In this document: one piece after another, positions 44,144-52,982 of the stretch
Position numbering within the stretch: the first letter of the stretch is position 1
Layout: every line of letters begins with the position of its first letter
Translations under genes and position numbers: made by a program
DNA from: CAYRES01 sp964423425
Lineage (GTDB): Bacteria > Actinomycetota > Thermoleophilia > RBG-16-64-13
Length of the DNA: 64,000 bases
Direction: 5' to 3'
NCBI GenBank assembly: GCA_964423425.1
Contig: CAYRES010000002.1
Location: 248,001 to 312,000 of the forward strand
The notes under the pieces: generated by a model
The model's input: the letters and a program-made list of their open reading frames with translations, nothing else
Told to the model about the DNA's origin: nothing
The model's database searches: none

Positions 44144-45598
44144 ATGCCTGAGCTTGAGAGTGTGATCGGCCTCGAGATACACATCCAACTCAACACTGCC
44201 ACCAAGATGTTCTGCGGTTGCCCGGTCAGGTTCGGCGAACAGCCGAACACGCTGGTGTGCCCCCTGTGTTTGGGCCATCCGGGCACGCTGCCCACCATCA
44301 ACGAGCGGGCGGTCGAATACGCCACCCGGGTCGGCCTGGCCCTGAATTGCGAGATCACGCCCTACACCATCTTCCATCGCAAGCACTACTTCTATCCGGA
44401 TCTGCCCAAGGGCTATCAGATCTCCCAGTACGATCTACCCCTGGCCGTGCGAGGCTACCTCGACGTCGAGCTGGCCGACGGCTCCACCCACCGCGTGGGC
44501 ATCACGCGCTGCCACCTGGAGGACGACGCCGGCAAACTCGTGCACGCGGGTGGGGCGGCCGGGCGTATCGAGGGGGCCGACCACTCGCTTGTCGACTTCA
44601 ACCGTGGCGGCACCCCGCTTGTGGAGATCGTGACCGAGCCCGACATCCGGTCCCCGGAGGAGGCCCGCCTCTTCCTCACCCAGCTGCGCAGCCTCATCCG
44701 CCACTTGGGCGTCTCCGACGTGAACATGGAGGAGGGCTCGCTGAGGGTCGACGCCAACATCTCCGTGCGTGAGCCCGGCGGGCCCCTGGGCACCAAGACC
44801 GAACTCAAGAACATGAATTCCTTCCGCTACCTGCAGCGGGCGCTCGAAGCCGAGCTCGACCGGCAGATGGTGCTCTTGGCCAGCGGGGGGCGCATCGTGC
44901 AGGAGACCGTTCACTTCGATCCCGGCACCGGCGGCATCACCACGCTGCGTAGCAAGGAAGAAGCCCACGACTACCGGTACTTCCCCGAACCGGATCTGGT
45001 GCCGGTGGTGCTGTCCCGCGAGTACGTGGAGCGGGTGCTCTGCACCCTGCCCGAGCTGCCGGCCGCCCGCAAGGAGCGCTTTGTGGCCGAGTACGGCCTG
45101 CCCGCCTATGACGCCGGCGTCCTGTCGGTGAACGGCGAGCTCGCCGGGTACTTCGAGGAGGTGGCCGCCTCGGTGGGCGACTCCAAGCTGGCGGCCAATT
45201 GGGTGATGGGCGATCTGGCCGCGTACCTGAACAGTGCCGGCTGCGAGGTGTCGGAGTCGGCGGTGACGGCCGCCGGCCTGTCCGAGCTCCTCCTTCTGCT
45301 CAAGAAAGGTACGCTCTCCAGCAAGATGGCCAAGGACGTGTTCCAGTTGATGGTGGAGACGGGCAGGCCCGCGCGCGCCATCGTCGAGGAGGAGGGCCTG
45401 GGGCAGATATCGGACGCCGCGGAGCTCGAGGCCATGGTGCGCGATCTTGTCGAAGCCAATCCCGGCCCGGTGGAGGAGTTCCGCCGCGGTCGGGACAAAG
45501 TGCTCGGTTTCTTCGTCGGCCAAATCATGAAGCAGACGAAAGGACAGGCCAATCCACAGATGGTGAACGACCTCCTGCGCCGCTACCTGAAGGGCTAG
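44144..45598 (+). CDS. gatB: Asp/Glu-tRNA amidotransferase subunit B
   Basis: The 484-residue tRNA-binding kinase subunit. SVIGLEIHIQLNTATKMFCG, CPLCLGHPGTLPTIN with the zinc-binding cysteines, FHRKHYFYPDLPKGYQISQY and DFNRGGTPLVEIVTEPD are all diagnostic; the C-terminal GatB/YqeY helical domain ends TKGQANPQMVNDLLRRYL. The ATG at 44144 has GGAGG 7 nt upstream; an in-frame GTG at 44075 would add a low-complexity extension. Confidence 0.97.
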   Translation: MPELESVIGLEIHIQLNTATKMFCGCPVRFGEQPNTLVCPLCLGHPGTLPTINERAVEYATRVGLALNCEITPYTIFHRKHYFYPDLPKGYQISQYDLPLAVRGYLDVELADGSTHRVGITRCHLEDDAGKLVHAGGAAGRIEGADHSLVDFNRGGTPLVEIVTEPDIRSPEEARLFLTQLRSLIRHLGVSDVNMEEGSLRVDANISVREPGGPLGTKTELKNMNSFRYLQRALEAELDRQMVLLASGGRIVQETVHFDPGTGGITTLRSKEEAHDYRYFPEPDLVPVVLSREYVERVLCTLPELPAARKERFVAEYGLPAYDAGVLSVNGELAGYFEEVAASVGDSKLAANWVMGDLAAYLNSAGCEVSESAVTAAGLSELLLLLKKGTLSSKMAKDVFQLMVETGRPARAIVEEEGLGQISDAAELEAMVRDLVEANPGPVEEFRRGRDKVLGFFVGQIMKQTKGQANPQMVNDLLRRYLKG

Positions 45599-45615
45599 AG
45601 TGGAGGCGACTCTGG

Positions 45616-45644
45616 TTGAAATGAGAAGGGACCTCTGCTATCCT
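45616..45644 (+). promoter_or_regulatory. Promoter of the HxlR gene
   Basis: TTGAAA (45616-45621) and TATCCT (45639-45644) with a 17-bp spacer, between gatB and the HxlR regulator. A small CGGCTT-GA-AGCCG hairpin follows in the leader. Confidence 0.6.
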
Positions 45645-45690
45645 GCAGCACCCTCTCTTCACCTTTTACACGGCTTGAAGCCGAGCCTAT

Positions 45691-46098
45691 ATGTCCGGTT
45701 ATGTACCCGTGCGACAGGAAGGTTTGTGTAACGTGCGCCACACTACTACCGACGACTCCTGCCCGGTCCTGAAGACCGCAGACATCATCTCCGGCAAGTG
45801 GACCCTTCTGGTTCTTCGCGATCTTTCCGACGGCATCAATCGTTTCAGCGCCCTCGAGCGCTCCCTCAAAGGCATCAGCCCCAAGACTCTGTCCGAGCGG
45901 TTGAAGACGCTCGAGAGGGCGGGCATCATCACCCGTACCAGTTACCCTGAGGTCCCGCCGCGGGTTGAGTACTCCCTCACCGAGATGGGGGCCGACCTCA
46001 TTCCCCTCGTGGACCACATGCGTGAATACGGCACCAAGTGGCTTATCAGTGACAATGGCGGTCCGGCTGCAGCAGACCACGCTGCCTGCGCAGAGTAG
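45691..46098 (+). CDS. HxlR-type winged-helix regulator
   Basis: A regulator of about 120-135 residues. The signature CPVLKTADIISGKWTLLVLR is followed by FSALERSLKGISPKTLSERL (recognition helix) and a wing PPRVEYSLTEMGADLIPLVD. HxlR proteins respond to aldehydes, quinones or redox stress, often through the N-terminal Cys, which is present in DSCPVL. The start is uncertain: ATG 45691, or GTG 45733 with AGGAAGG upstream. It is located between gatB and the second sigma gene. Confidence 0.85.
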   Translation: MSGYVPVRQEGLCNVRHTTTDDSCPVLKTADIISGKWTLLVLRDLSDGINRFSALERSLKGISPKTLSERLKTLERAGIITRTSYPEVPPRVEYSLTEMGADLIPLVDHMREYGTKWLISDNGGPAAADHAACAE

Positions 46099-46150
46099 CG
46101 TCAAGGAGGCGTGCTGCTGTTCCCGCATTCATTCCTCTGATTGAGGCGAG

Positions 46151-47275
46151 GTGGTTGTGGAGAAGTGGGCCATCAACGCTGATGATGTCGAGGTCTTGGT
46201 CGAGCGTTTGGTCGAGCTCGGTCACGTCAAGGGGTACGTCAACACGGAAGACATCGAAGAGGTCCTGTTCGATGTCGATCCCACCACGGAGCAGCGAGAG
46301 ACCATCTACACCCGTCTGCTCGATCGCGGCATAGACATCGTTGACGAAGCATGTGCGGACCGGTCAGACGAGGCGGCCGGTTCCGACGCTGGGGGGGAAG
46401 GCCGCTGGCCTGCAGATGGTGGAGCCTTCGCCATCGAAGTCGATATGCCCACCACCGATCCGGTACGTATGTACCTCAAGGAGATCGGGAGAGTTCAGCT
46501 TCTCACGGCTGAGCAGGAAGTCTCGCTGGCCAAGCGTATCGAGCGCGGCGATATCCTCGCGAAACATGAGCTGATCGAGGCCAATCTTCGGTTGGTCGTC
46601 TCCATCGCCAAGCGTTACCACACCGACGGCATGAGCTTCCTCGACCTCATCCAAGAGGGTAATCTGGGGCTCATTCGTGCCGTGGAGAAGTTCGACTACC
46701 GCAAGGGCCACAAGTTCTCCACCTATGCCACCTGGTGGATCCGGCAGGCCATCACTCGCGCCATCGCCGACAAGGCCCGCACCATCCGCATTCCGGTGCA
46801 CATGGTCGAGAAGATCAACAAGCTCATCCGCGTGCAGCGGGGCCTGCTCCAAGACATGGGCCGCGAACCCGCGCCCGAGGAACTGGCCAACGAGATGGAC
46901 ATGACCACGGCTGAGATACGCGAGATCCTGAAGATCAGCCAGACCACGGTCTCGCTCGAGACGCCGGTGGGAGAGGAAGAGGACTCCGAGCTCGGTGACT
47001 TCATCGAGGACGAGGACGCTATTCTGTCCTTCGACGTGGTGGCCGTGCAGCTCGACAAGGACACGGTGAGCGAGGCGCTGAACACCCTGCCCTACAGGGA
47101 GCGGAAAGTCATCGAGTTGCGCTTCGGCCTGAAGGGCGAACACCCCCGTACCCTCGAGGAAGTGGCGCGCCGCTTTGGGGTCACCCGCGAGCGCATCCGC
47201 CAGATCGAAGCCAAGGCGCTTTCAAAGTTGCAGGCCACGGAGAAGACGCGGCGGCTGAAGTCGCAGCTGGAGTAG
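46151..47275 (+). CDS. Second RpoD-like sigma factor
   Basis: A 374-residue sigma-70 family protein. N-terminal ADDVEVLVERLVELGHVKGY is a short region 1.1-like domain, then PTTDPVRMYLKEIGRVQLLT (1.2), FLDLIQEGNLGLIRAVEKFD and HKFSTYATWWIRQAITRAIA (2.3-2.4), VPVHMVEKINKLI-type region 3 and TLEEVARRFGVTRERIRQIE (4.2). The region 2.4 and 4.2 sequences are nearly identical to those of the sigma factor at 40854, so both should recognise similar -10/-35 boxes. It is either a second primary sigma or a HrdB-like group 2 factor. GTG 46157 is an alternative start with a good ribosome site. Confidence 0.92.
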   Translation: MVVEKWAINADDVEVLVERLVELGHVKGYVNTEDIEEVLFDVDPTTEQRETIYTRLLDRGIDIVDEACADRSDEAAGSDAGGEGRWPADGGAFAIEVDMPTTDPVRMYLKEIGRVQLLTAEQEVSLAKRIERGDILAKHELIEANLRLVVSIAKRYHTDGMSFLDLIQEGNLGLIRAVEKFDYRKGHKFSTYATWWIRQAITRAIADKARTIRIPVHMVEKINKLIRVQRGLLQDMGREPAPEELANEMDMTTAEIREILKISQTTVSLETPVGEEEDSELGDFIEDEDAILSFDVVAVQLDKDTVSEALNTLPYRERKVIELRFGLKGEHPRTLEEVARRFGVTRERIRQIEAKALSKLQATEKTRRLKSQLE

Positions 47276-47385
47276 ACGTTCTACCCGAGGGCGTGCGGGC
47301 CCACCGAGGGAGCCTCGTGCTCTCGGTTGCTGTGAGGCCTTGTGCGTCCAACTGAAGCCTGCTGTTGCCGGCACGTGTGGCGCTA

Positions 47386-47406
47386 ATACCTCGTGGGGTA
47401 TATACC
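47386..47406. promoter_or_regulatory. Candidate copper-responsive operator before copA
   Basis: ATACC-TCGTGG-GGTAT (47386-47401) is an imperfect inverted repeat, overlapped by a perfect palindrome GGTATATACC (47397-47406). The layout recalls CsoR-type sites of actinobacterial copA promoters. No csoR gene is seen in the window, so the regulator is inferred. Confidence 0.4.
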
Positions 47407-47430
47407 AGAATATGGCATACTCTACTCAGC

Positions 47431-50007
47431 ATGATGAAGGCTGACGACACCCACGCAGGCACGCATGAGGAGAAGACGGCGGTCGATGCCCGGTCGACGC
47501 CTGTGCTGGCTACCGGAACGCCGACCGATGAGTCCCGTCGGGCGGGAGCCCGCTCCCTGCAGTTTCCCATCACCGGCATGACCTGTGCGGCCTGTGTGGC
47601 TCGGGTGGAGAAGGGTCTGCGTAAGGTGCCGGGAGTAGCGGAAGCCGGGGTGAACCTCGCCACCGAGAAGGCCACCGTGAGCTTCGATCCCGAGACGGTT
47701 TCCCCTGAGACGCTCGTGGAGGCCGTGCGCGACGTTGGCTATGACGTGGCTCTCACCACGGAGAGCTTCGCCGTCACCAACATGACTTGCGCGGCCTGTG
47801 TGGCTCGGGTGGAGAAGGCGCTCAAGGCGCTCCCTGGGGTGGTCAACGCCTCGGTCAACTTCGCCACCGAGAAGGTGCTGGTGCAGTATGTGCCCGGCAT
47901 GCTGGAGCGCAAAGACCTGCGCCGGGCTGTGGAGATGGCGGGCTATGGTCTCCTCGACGAGGAGGCGGCCGCCGGCGAAGAGCCCGGCGCCGCCCAGGAG
48001 CGCGCCCGCCTGCGGGAGTTGGGGCTTCTCCGCACCAAGATGATCTTCAGCGCGGCGGTGGGGGCCGTGCTCATGGTGAGCATGCTCATTCCCATGCAGT
48101 GGTGGATGCACATCATGACCATGCGGCAGATGTGGTTCATCATGTTCGCGCTGGCCACCCCGGTGCAGTTCTGGGCGGGATGGCAGTTCTACCGGGGTGC
48201 GTGGGCGGCCCTGCGCCATCGTACCAGCGACATGAACACACTCATCGCGGTGGGCACCTCCGCCGCCTACTTCTACTCTGCCGCAGTCACCCTGTTCCCG
48301 GACGCATTCCAAGCCGCCGTAGGTGCCGGCTTCAGCATGGACGTCTACTTCGAGACCTCGGCCATGATCATCGCTCTCATCCTGGTGGGCCGCTTTCTGG
48401 AGGCTCGAGCCAAGGGCCGCACCTCGGAGGCGTTGAAGAAGCTCATCGGTCTCCAGGCCAAGACGGCGGCGGTGGTGCGAGAGGGAGTGGAGTGGGACAT
48501 TGCCGTGGAAGACGTCGTCGTGGGCGACATCGTGGTCGTGCGGCCGGGGGAGAAGGTTCCGGTTGACGGGGTCGTGACCGAGGGGCGCTCGGCGGTGGAT
48601 GAGTCGATGCTGACCGGCGAGCCCATGCCGGTGGAGAAGGGCCCCGCCGATGAGGTCATAGGGGCGACGATCAACAAGACCGGGTCATTCAGGTTCAAGG
48701 CGACGAAGGTGGGCCGGGATACGGCTCTTGCCCAGATCGTGAGGTTGGTGGAGGAGGCCCAGGGCTCCAAAGCTCCGATCCAGAGGCTGGTCGACTACAT
48801 CTCGAGCATCTTCGTGCCGGTTGTGTTGGGCGTGGCTCTCATCACCTTCCTGGTGTGGCTCTTCTTCGGGCCGGCGCCCGCTCTCACGCTGGCTCTTCTT
48901 TCGTTCGTCTCGGTGGTCATCATCGCCTGCCCCTGCGCATTGGGGTTGGCCACGCCCACGGCCATCGTGGTCGGCACGGGCAAGGGAGCCGAGAACGGCA
49001 TCCTCATCCGCGACGCGCAGGCTCTTGAGCGCGCCCATCGTCTTGGAGTGGTGGTGCTGGACAAGACCGGCACGCTTACTGAAGGAAAGCCCTCAGTAGC
49101 GGATGTGATGGCGGTGGACGACTTCGATGAGCGAGAGCTCCTGCGGCTGGCCGCCTCCGGAGAGGTGGGTTCGGAGCATCCCCTGGGTGAGGCCATCGTG
49201 GAGGCCGCTCGGGAGGCCGCCCTCAGCCTGGCTCCGGCCACCGATTTCAACGCCGTCCCGGGACGAGGGGTGGAGGTCACGGTGGAGGGGCGGCGAGTCC
49301 TCTTGGGCAATGAGGCCTTCATGCAGGAGAGGGCCGTCGCCTTGGACGGGGTGGGTGAGCGTTCTGCGGCGCTGGCGGGAGAGGGCAAGACCCCGATGTT
49401 CGTGGCCGTCGAGGGGCGCGTGGCGGGTCTCATCGCGGTGGCCGACACGGTCAAACCCGATTCCGCTGACGCGGTGTCGGGCCTTCGAGACCTGGGGCTC
49501 GATGTCTATATGATCACGGGTGACAATAGCCAGACGGCAGAGGCGGTGGCGCGAAGCGTGGGTATAGAATGGGTGCTCGCCGAGGTGCTTCCGGGTCAGA
49601 AGGCCGAAAAGGTCAAGCAGCTGCAGAGTGAAGGGCGGCTGGTGGCCATGGTGGGTGACGGCATCAACGATGCGCCGGCTCTCGCCCAAGCGGACATCGG
49701 CATGGCCATCGGGACGGGCACGGATGTAGCACTGGAGGCTTCCGACATCACGCTCATCCGCGGCAGCCTCATGCCCATCGTCACCGCCATCCGCCTGAGC
49801 CGGGCCACCATGCGCACCATACGGCAGAACCTGGTGTGGGCCTTCGGGTACAATACCCTGCTCATCCCCGTGGCCGCCGGTATTCTCTACCCCTTCTTCG
49901 GCGTGACCTTGAACCCGGTGTTCGCCGCCGTGGCCATGGCCTTATCCTCGGTGAGTGTGCTGTCCAACTCGCTGCGCCTGCGCCGCTTCAAGGTGGAGGG
50001 CCCGTGA
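47431..50007 (+). CDS. copA: Copper-translocating P1B-type ATPase with two HMA domains
   Basis: An 858-residue Cu(I) exporter. Two N-terminal heavy-metal domains each contain MTCAACVARVEK (CxxC copper site). The membrane CPC motif lies in VVIIACPCALGLATPTAIVV, the phosphorylation motif is VVLDKTGTLTEGKPS, the HP motif is GSEHPLGEAI, and the hinge is VAMVGDGINDAPALAQADIG. The last helices carry YNTLLIPVAAGILYP, with NPVFAAVAMALSSVSV including the MxxSS copper site. The ATG at 47431 has no good ribosome site, so a leaderless message is possible. A Cu-type palindrome lies 25 bp upstream. Confidence 0.95.
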   Translation: MMKADDTHAGTHEEKTAVDARSTPVLATGTPTDESRRAGARSLQFPITGMTCAACVARVEKGLRKVPGVAEAGVNLATEKATVSFDPETVSPETLVEAVRDVGYDVALTTESFAVTNMTCAACVARVEKALKALPGVVNASVNFATEKVLVQYVPGMLERKDLRRAVEMAGYGLLDEEAAAGEEPGAAQERARLRELGLLRTKMIFSAAVGAVLMVSMLIPMQWWMHIMTMRQMWFIMFALATPVQFWAGWQFYRGAWAALRHRTSDMNTLIAVGTSAAYFYSAAVTLFPDAFQAAVGAGFSMDVYFETSAMIIALILVGRFLEARAKGRTSEALKKLIGLQAKTAAVVREGVEWDIAVEDVVVGDIVVVRPGEKVPVDGVVTEGRSAVDESMLTGEPMPVEKGPADEVIGATINKTGSFRFKATKVGRDTALAQIVRLVEEAQGSKAPIQRLVDYISSIFVPVVLGVALITFLVWLFFGPAPALTLALLSFVSVVIIACPCALGLATPTAIVVGTGKGAENGILIRDAQALERAHRLGVVVLDKTGTLTEGKPSVADVMAVDDFDERELLRLAASGEVGSEHPLGEAIVEAAREAALSLAPATDFNAVPGRGVEVTVEGRRVLLGNEAFMQERAVALDGVGERSAALAGEGKTPMFVAVEGRVAGLIAVADTVKPDSADAVSGLRDLGLDVYMITGDNSQTAEAVARSVGIEWVLAEVLPGQKAEKVKQLQSEGRLVAMVGDGINDAPALAQADIGMAIGTGTDVALEASDITLIRGSLMPIVTAIRLSRATMRTIRQNLVWAFGYNTLLIPVAAGILYPFFGVTLNPVFAAVAMALSSVSVLSNSLRLRRFKVEGP

Positions 50008-50068
50008 CGGCGGCCGACTCGTGTCGGCCGCGGGCCCGTGACGGCGGCGGCCCCGTGACCGTGGCGGC
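49998..50068 (+). repeat. Direct repeat and hairpin after copA
   Basis: GGGCCCGTGACGGCGGC occurs at 49998-50014, overlapping the copA stop, and again at 50032-50048, with a diverged third unit (GGCCCCGTGACCGTGGCGGC) at 50049-50068. Between the copies a perfect 9-bp stem GCGGCCGAC/GTCGGCCGC (50010-50031, TCGT loop) could end copA transcription. Confidence 0.65.
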
Positions 50069-50199
50069 GCACCCGAGGCGGCCTCAGAATCGGCTGGCTG
50101 CGTAGCTGTTCTTGGCAGTGGGTGGCCCGGACCGGCCGGTCACTTCTTCAATGCCTCTCCACCGGTTTCACTCGCCGGAGGAGGCCTCTACTCGGTTCT

Positions 50200-50652
50200 C
50201 TAGTCGGATGTCTCCGCGAGATGCTTCAGATTCTCGAGACTGTGGTGGAAGCCCCTGGCCTCTCTCCTCTCGATGAAGAGGCGATCGGCCATCTTGCCGA
50301 CAACGCTCCCGGGAACAGTGTAGTCGAACTCCGTGGTGATCTCGGCACCTTCGTCCTTGGGCACGTGGTCGCAGGTCACCCAGCCGGAGCTGGTTCCCTC
50401 GAATTCCCAGCGCCAGTGAGTGCTTCCATCGGGGTCGTGCCGCTCCTCGACCGTGCGCTGTGTCTCATGTAGGGGAACTCCCATCATGAGCTGGGTGAAT
50501 TCAAAGACGGTTCCCGGTCCGCCGTCACCCTCCACCTTGGACGGCTCGCTCGCACCTTCCCAGAAGTTGGAGAACTGGCGGGGGTCGCCCACAATGCGGT
50601 CGAGCTTCTCCACCGGGGCGTCGATGAACATGGTTTCCTTGAGATGGGCCAT
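50200..50652 (-). CDS. SRPBCC (START-like) family protein
   Basis: A 150-residue single-domain protein. The opening LKETMFIDAPVEKLDRIVGD is the typical first strand and helix of the SRPBCC/polyketide-cyclase fold. Then GTVFEFTQLMMGVPLHE, HWRWEFEGTSSGWVTCDH and the long C-terminal helix ERREARGFHHSLENLKHLAE follow. Such domains bind hydrophobic ligands; the ligand is unknown. AAGGTG precedes the ATG. It is convergent with copA. Confidence 0.8.
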   Translation of the reverse strand: MAHLKETMFIDAPVEKLDRIVGDPRQFSNFWEGASEPSKVEGDGGPGTVFEFTQLMMGVPLHETQRTVEERHDPDGSTHWRWEFEGTSSGWVTCDHVPKDEGAEITTEFDYTVPGSVVGKMADRLFIERREARGFHHSLENLKHLAETSD

Positions 50653-50906
50653 GCGGCATCACCTTCTATTTCGTGCGCATCAAACCTGGTTGCGCGTGCG
50701 GGGTCGGCCCGGGTCGCCCTATAGCTTCACTCTACGCCTCGGCTCGAAGATGTCAATATGTGAAGTACGGGGTATCGGTGAGGTTCGGGAGGTGGTATAG
50801 GTGTCGCTGTACGGGCCGCGTGTCTGGGGCACACACGGGCGGGTTATGCGTTCTCCCGGCGGGTCACGCCCGGCGGGCCGGGTGGTCGAGTCCTTGCGCT
50901 GTGTGC

Positions 50907-50935
50907 TTGGCGACCTCCGGGGTGCCTGCTATCAT
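50907..50935 (+). promoter_or_regulatory. tRNA-Val promoter
   Basis: TTGGCG (50907-50912) and TATCAT (50930-50935) with a 17-bp spacer; the start would be about 8 nt before the mature tRNA. Confidence 0.65.
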
Positions 50936-50949
50936 CGTGTCTCACATAG

Positions 50950-51024
50950 GGGCGATTAGCTCAGGGGAAGAGCGCTGTCTTCACACGGCAGAAGTCGCTG
51001 GTTCAAATCCAGCATCGCCCACCA
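50950..51024 (+). tRNA. tRNA-Val (anticodon CAC)
   Basis: A full cloverleaf. The acceptor GGGCGAT pairs with ATCGCCC, the D stem is GCTC/GAGC, the anticodon stem CTGTC/GGCAG encloses loop TTCACAC (CAC at positions 34-36, reading GUG), and the T arm is GCTGG-TTCAAAT-CCAGC. The CCA end is encoded (ACCA at 51021-51024). Confidence 0.96.
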
Positions 51025-51086
51025 TAGTTTCGTAGTGTGAACCGCCGGCCCGGAGAATCTCCGGGTCGTCGGCATTTCGGGACGAA

Positions 51087-51260
51087 ATGGATACTGGGCT
51101 GCGGCCTCATGACCTTTCCCGCACCGCCGAACTCAAGCGCCTGTACGTGAGGCCGGAGGCTCGGGGGCGGGGATTGGGTCTCATGCTCATCCGGGCGGCG
51201 TTGTCGTTTGCTCGGACCTCCGGGGGTGTGCGGAGACTACCATCTGATCGGTGTGTGTGA
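51087..51260 (+). pseudogene. Remnant of a GNAT acetyltransferase
   Basis: A 57-codon frame containing ELKRLYVRPEARGRGLGLML and IRAALSFAR. This is exactly motif A of GNAT enzymes (the R-x-x-G-x-G acetyl-CoA loop and following helix), but the rest of the domain is missing on both sides. The last residues LPSDRCV do not fit the family. It lies just downstream of tRNA-Val, a common site of insertion and deletion. A very short functional peptide is unlikely. Confidence 0.7.
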
Positions 51261-51309
51261 TTCCGTCCGCTGGGTACAGTAGGGGCATCCGAACCAAGGA
51301 GGACCACAC

Positions 51310-52182
51310 ATGTTCCCGAAGATTCTGGTCGCCACCGATCTGTCCGCGGCCTCCGATCGTGTCATCGAGGCCATGGGGGGCATCAAGTCCCTGGGGACCG
51401 AAGAGGTGCGCCTCCTGTATTGCGTTAATCTGCGCGGGGCGCGGGAGCTGGCGCCCCAGCTCCTCAAGATGGCCGAGCCCGCTCTGGTGCGCCAGGCGGA
51501 GGCACTGTCTGAGATGGGCTACCGGGTGGAGTCAGACATGGTGATAGGCCTGCCCCACCGCGAGATCAACCATCAAGCCGAGGAACACGACTGTTCGCTC
51601 GTGGTGGTCGGTTCGCACGGAGAGACCGGTACCAGTGAGATCAAGCTGGGTAGTGTGGCGGATGCGGTTCTTCACTCCATGACCAGGCCCACTCTGCTCG
51701 TACGGCTCACCTTCGACATGCAGGACGAACGGGAGGTGTGCGAGCTCGTACGCTGCGACTTCCTGGGCAACATTCTCTTCCCCACCGACTTCTCCGAGAA
51801 CGCCGAGTACGCCTTCGACTTCGTGAAGAGGATTGTGGAACGCGGCGCCAAAGCCGTCACCCTGCTCCATGCGCAGAACATCGATGCAGTGGAGCGGCAT
51901 CTGCGCTCGAAGGCGGAGATTCGGGAGATGGACGAGGCCGACTCCAAGCGCCTCGACCCGCTGCTGAAGGAACTCACCGAGCGCGGCGTGCCCGAAGTCC
52001 ACACCGACGTGCGGCACGGTTCTCCCAAGAAGGTCATCAGCGAGGCCACCGGCGAAGGGGTCTCCCTGGTCATCATGGGGAGCCAGGGGCGAGGCCGGGT
52101 GGCGGAATTCTTCCTGGGGAGTGTGGGCAACGAGGTGGCGCGGCACTCGAAGGTGCCGGTGCTGCTCATTCCTGTGCCGTAG
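51310..52182 (+). CDS. Tandem universal stress protein
   Basis: A 290-residue cytosolic protein with two USP domains. The first runs from FPKILVATDLSAASDRVIEA to VVVGSHGETGTSEIKLGSVA; the second from GNILFPTDFSENAEYAFDFV to VIMGSQGRGRVAEFFLGSVG and KVPVLLIP. The second domain has the GxxGx9G ATP-binding pattern (GSQGRGRVAEFFLGSVGN), and the first has a partly altered version. A strong AAGGAGG ribosome site lies 8-9 nt upstream. Monocistronic. Confidence 0.9.
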   Translation: MFPKILVATDLSAASDRVIEAMGGIKSLGTEEVRLLYCVNLRGARELAPQLLKMAEPALVRQAEALSEMGYRVESDMVIGLPHREINHQAEEHDCSLVVVGSHGETGTSEIKLGSVADAVLHSMTRPTLLVRLTFDMQDEREVCELVRCDFLGNILFPTDFSENAEYAFDFVKRIVERGAKAVTLLHAQNIDAVERHLRSKAEIREMDEADSKRLDPLLKELTERGVPEVHTDVRHGSPKKVISEATGEGVSLVIMGSQGRGRVAEFFLGSVGNEVARHSKVPVLLIPVP

Positions 52183-52199
52183 GGCGCCGGCAGGGGGCG

Positions 52200-52922
52200 T
52201 CAGGGCCGGCTGAGACTTCCCTCGACCACCGTCACGACTCCGTCCACGACCAGGGCATAGCGGAAGCGGCCGGAGTCGTCCAGACCCATGGAGGTGTCTG
52301 GATCTATGAGGTAGAGATCGCGTTCCGGTTCGAACCCGGAAGGGGGTGTGTGGCCGGCGATCTGCGTGCATCCGGGCAAAGCGCCCCCTCCGAACCTGTT
52401 CGGCCGGAACCAGAGGGGGCCGTCGTAGCCCAGTATGCCCGCATCGCTCCACTCGCCTGCGGAGGTCTCGATCGCCTCGAGCACCGCTTCGAAGAACTGC
52501 TCGTTCAGGTGATCGGCCAGGCGGCGCGGATTGCTTCGGCAGGAGCCACGGAACACACGTGACCAGGCTCGGGACACCCCTGCGTGGGTTATGAGCACCC
52601 CCTCCACACAGGAGGCCGTCTTCCAGGGCACCGGCTGCGGGTGGAACAGCTTGTCGAAGAAGAGGGGACGAAAGTGCAGGCTTGCGGGATTCTGGGGAAG
52701 GATGGGAAATCCGAGGAGTACGGCAGCCTCATGGTTGCCGAAGAGCACCTCGGTGGCGTATCTCTCCACGAGCCCAAGGCAGCTCTCGGCATCTGGTCCC
52801 CGGTCCAGCAGGTCGCCCGCGAAGACGAAGTTGTCCTCGCCGGGGTGGAACTCCCCGTGGCGCAGGGCGTTCTCTATCAGCTCCGGGTAGCCGTGCGCAT
52901 CGGCAATGACGAACGTACGCAC
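52200..52922 (-). CDS. Calcineurin-like metallophosphoesterase
   Basis: A 240-residue phosphatase of the PPP/bis(5'-nucleosyl) tetraphosphatase-like type. Metal-binding motifs in order: FVIADAHGYPEL (DxH), FAGDLLDRGPD (GDxxDRG), LFGNHEAAVL (GNHE), VLITHAGVSRAWS and IAGHTPPSGFEPE. The substrate may be a phosphoprotein or dinucleotide and cannot be read. GTG start with AGGAG about 8 nt upstream. Convergent with the stress protein gene. Confidence 0.87.
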   Translation of the reverse strand: MRTFVIADAHGYPELIENALRHGEFHPGEDNFVFAGDLLDRGPDAESCLGLVERYATEVLFGNHEAAVLLGFPILPQNPASLHFRPLFFDKLFHPQPVPWKTASCVEGVLITHAGVSRAWSRVFRGSCRSNPRRLADHLNEQFFEAVLEAIETSAGEWSDAGILGYDGPLWFRPNRFGGGALPGCTQIAGHTPPSGFEPERDLYLIDPDTSMGLDDSGRFRYALVVDGVVTVVEGSLSRP

Positions 52923-52968
52923 CGAGTTCGCTCCTACGGCCGACGTCGTTCGAGTCCACCTCTACGGG

Positions 52969-52974
52969 TATCAT
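52969..52974 (+). promoter_or_regulatory. -10 box implying a leaderless transcript
   Basis: TATCAT ends 8 nt before the ATG at 52983, so the transcription start should coincide with the start codon; no ribosome site is present. The -35 is weak. Confidence 0.4.
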
Positions 52975-52982
52975 AGTGGCTT

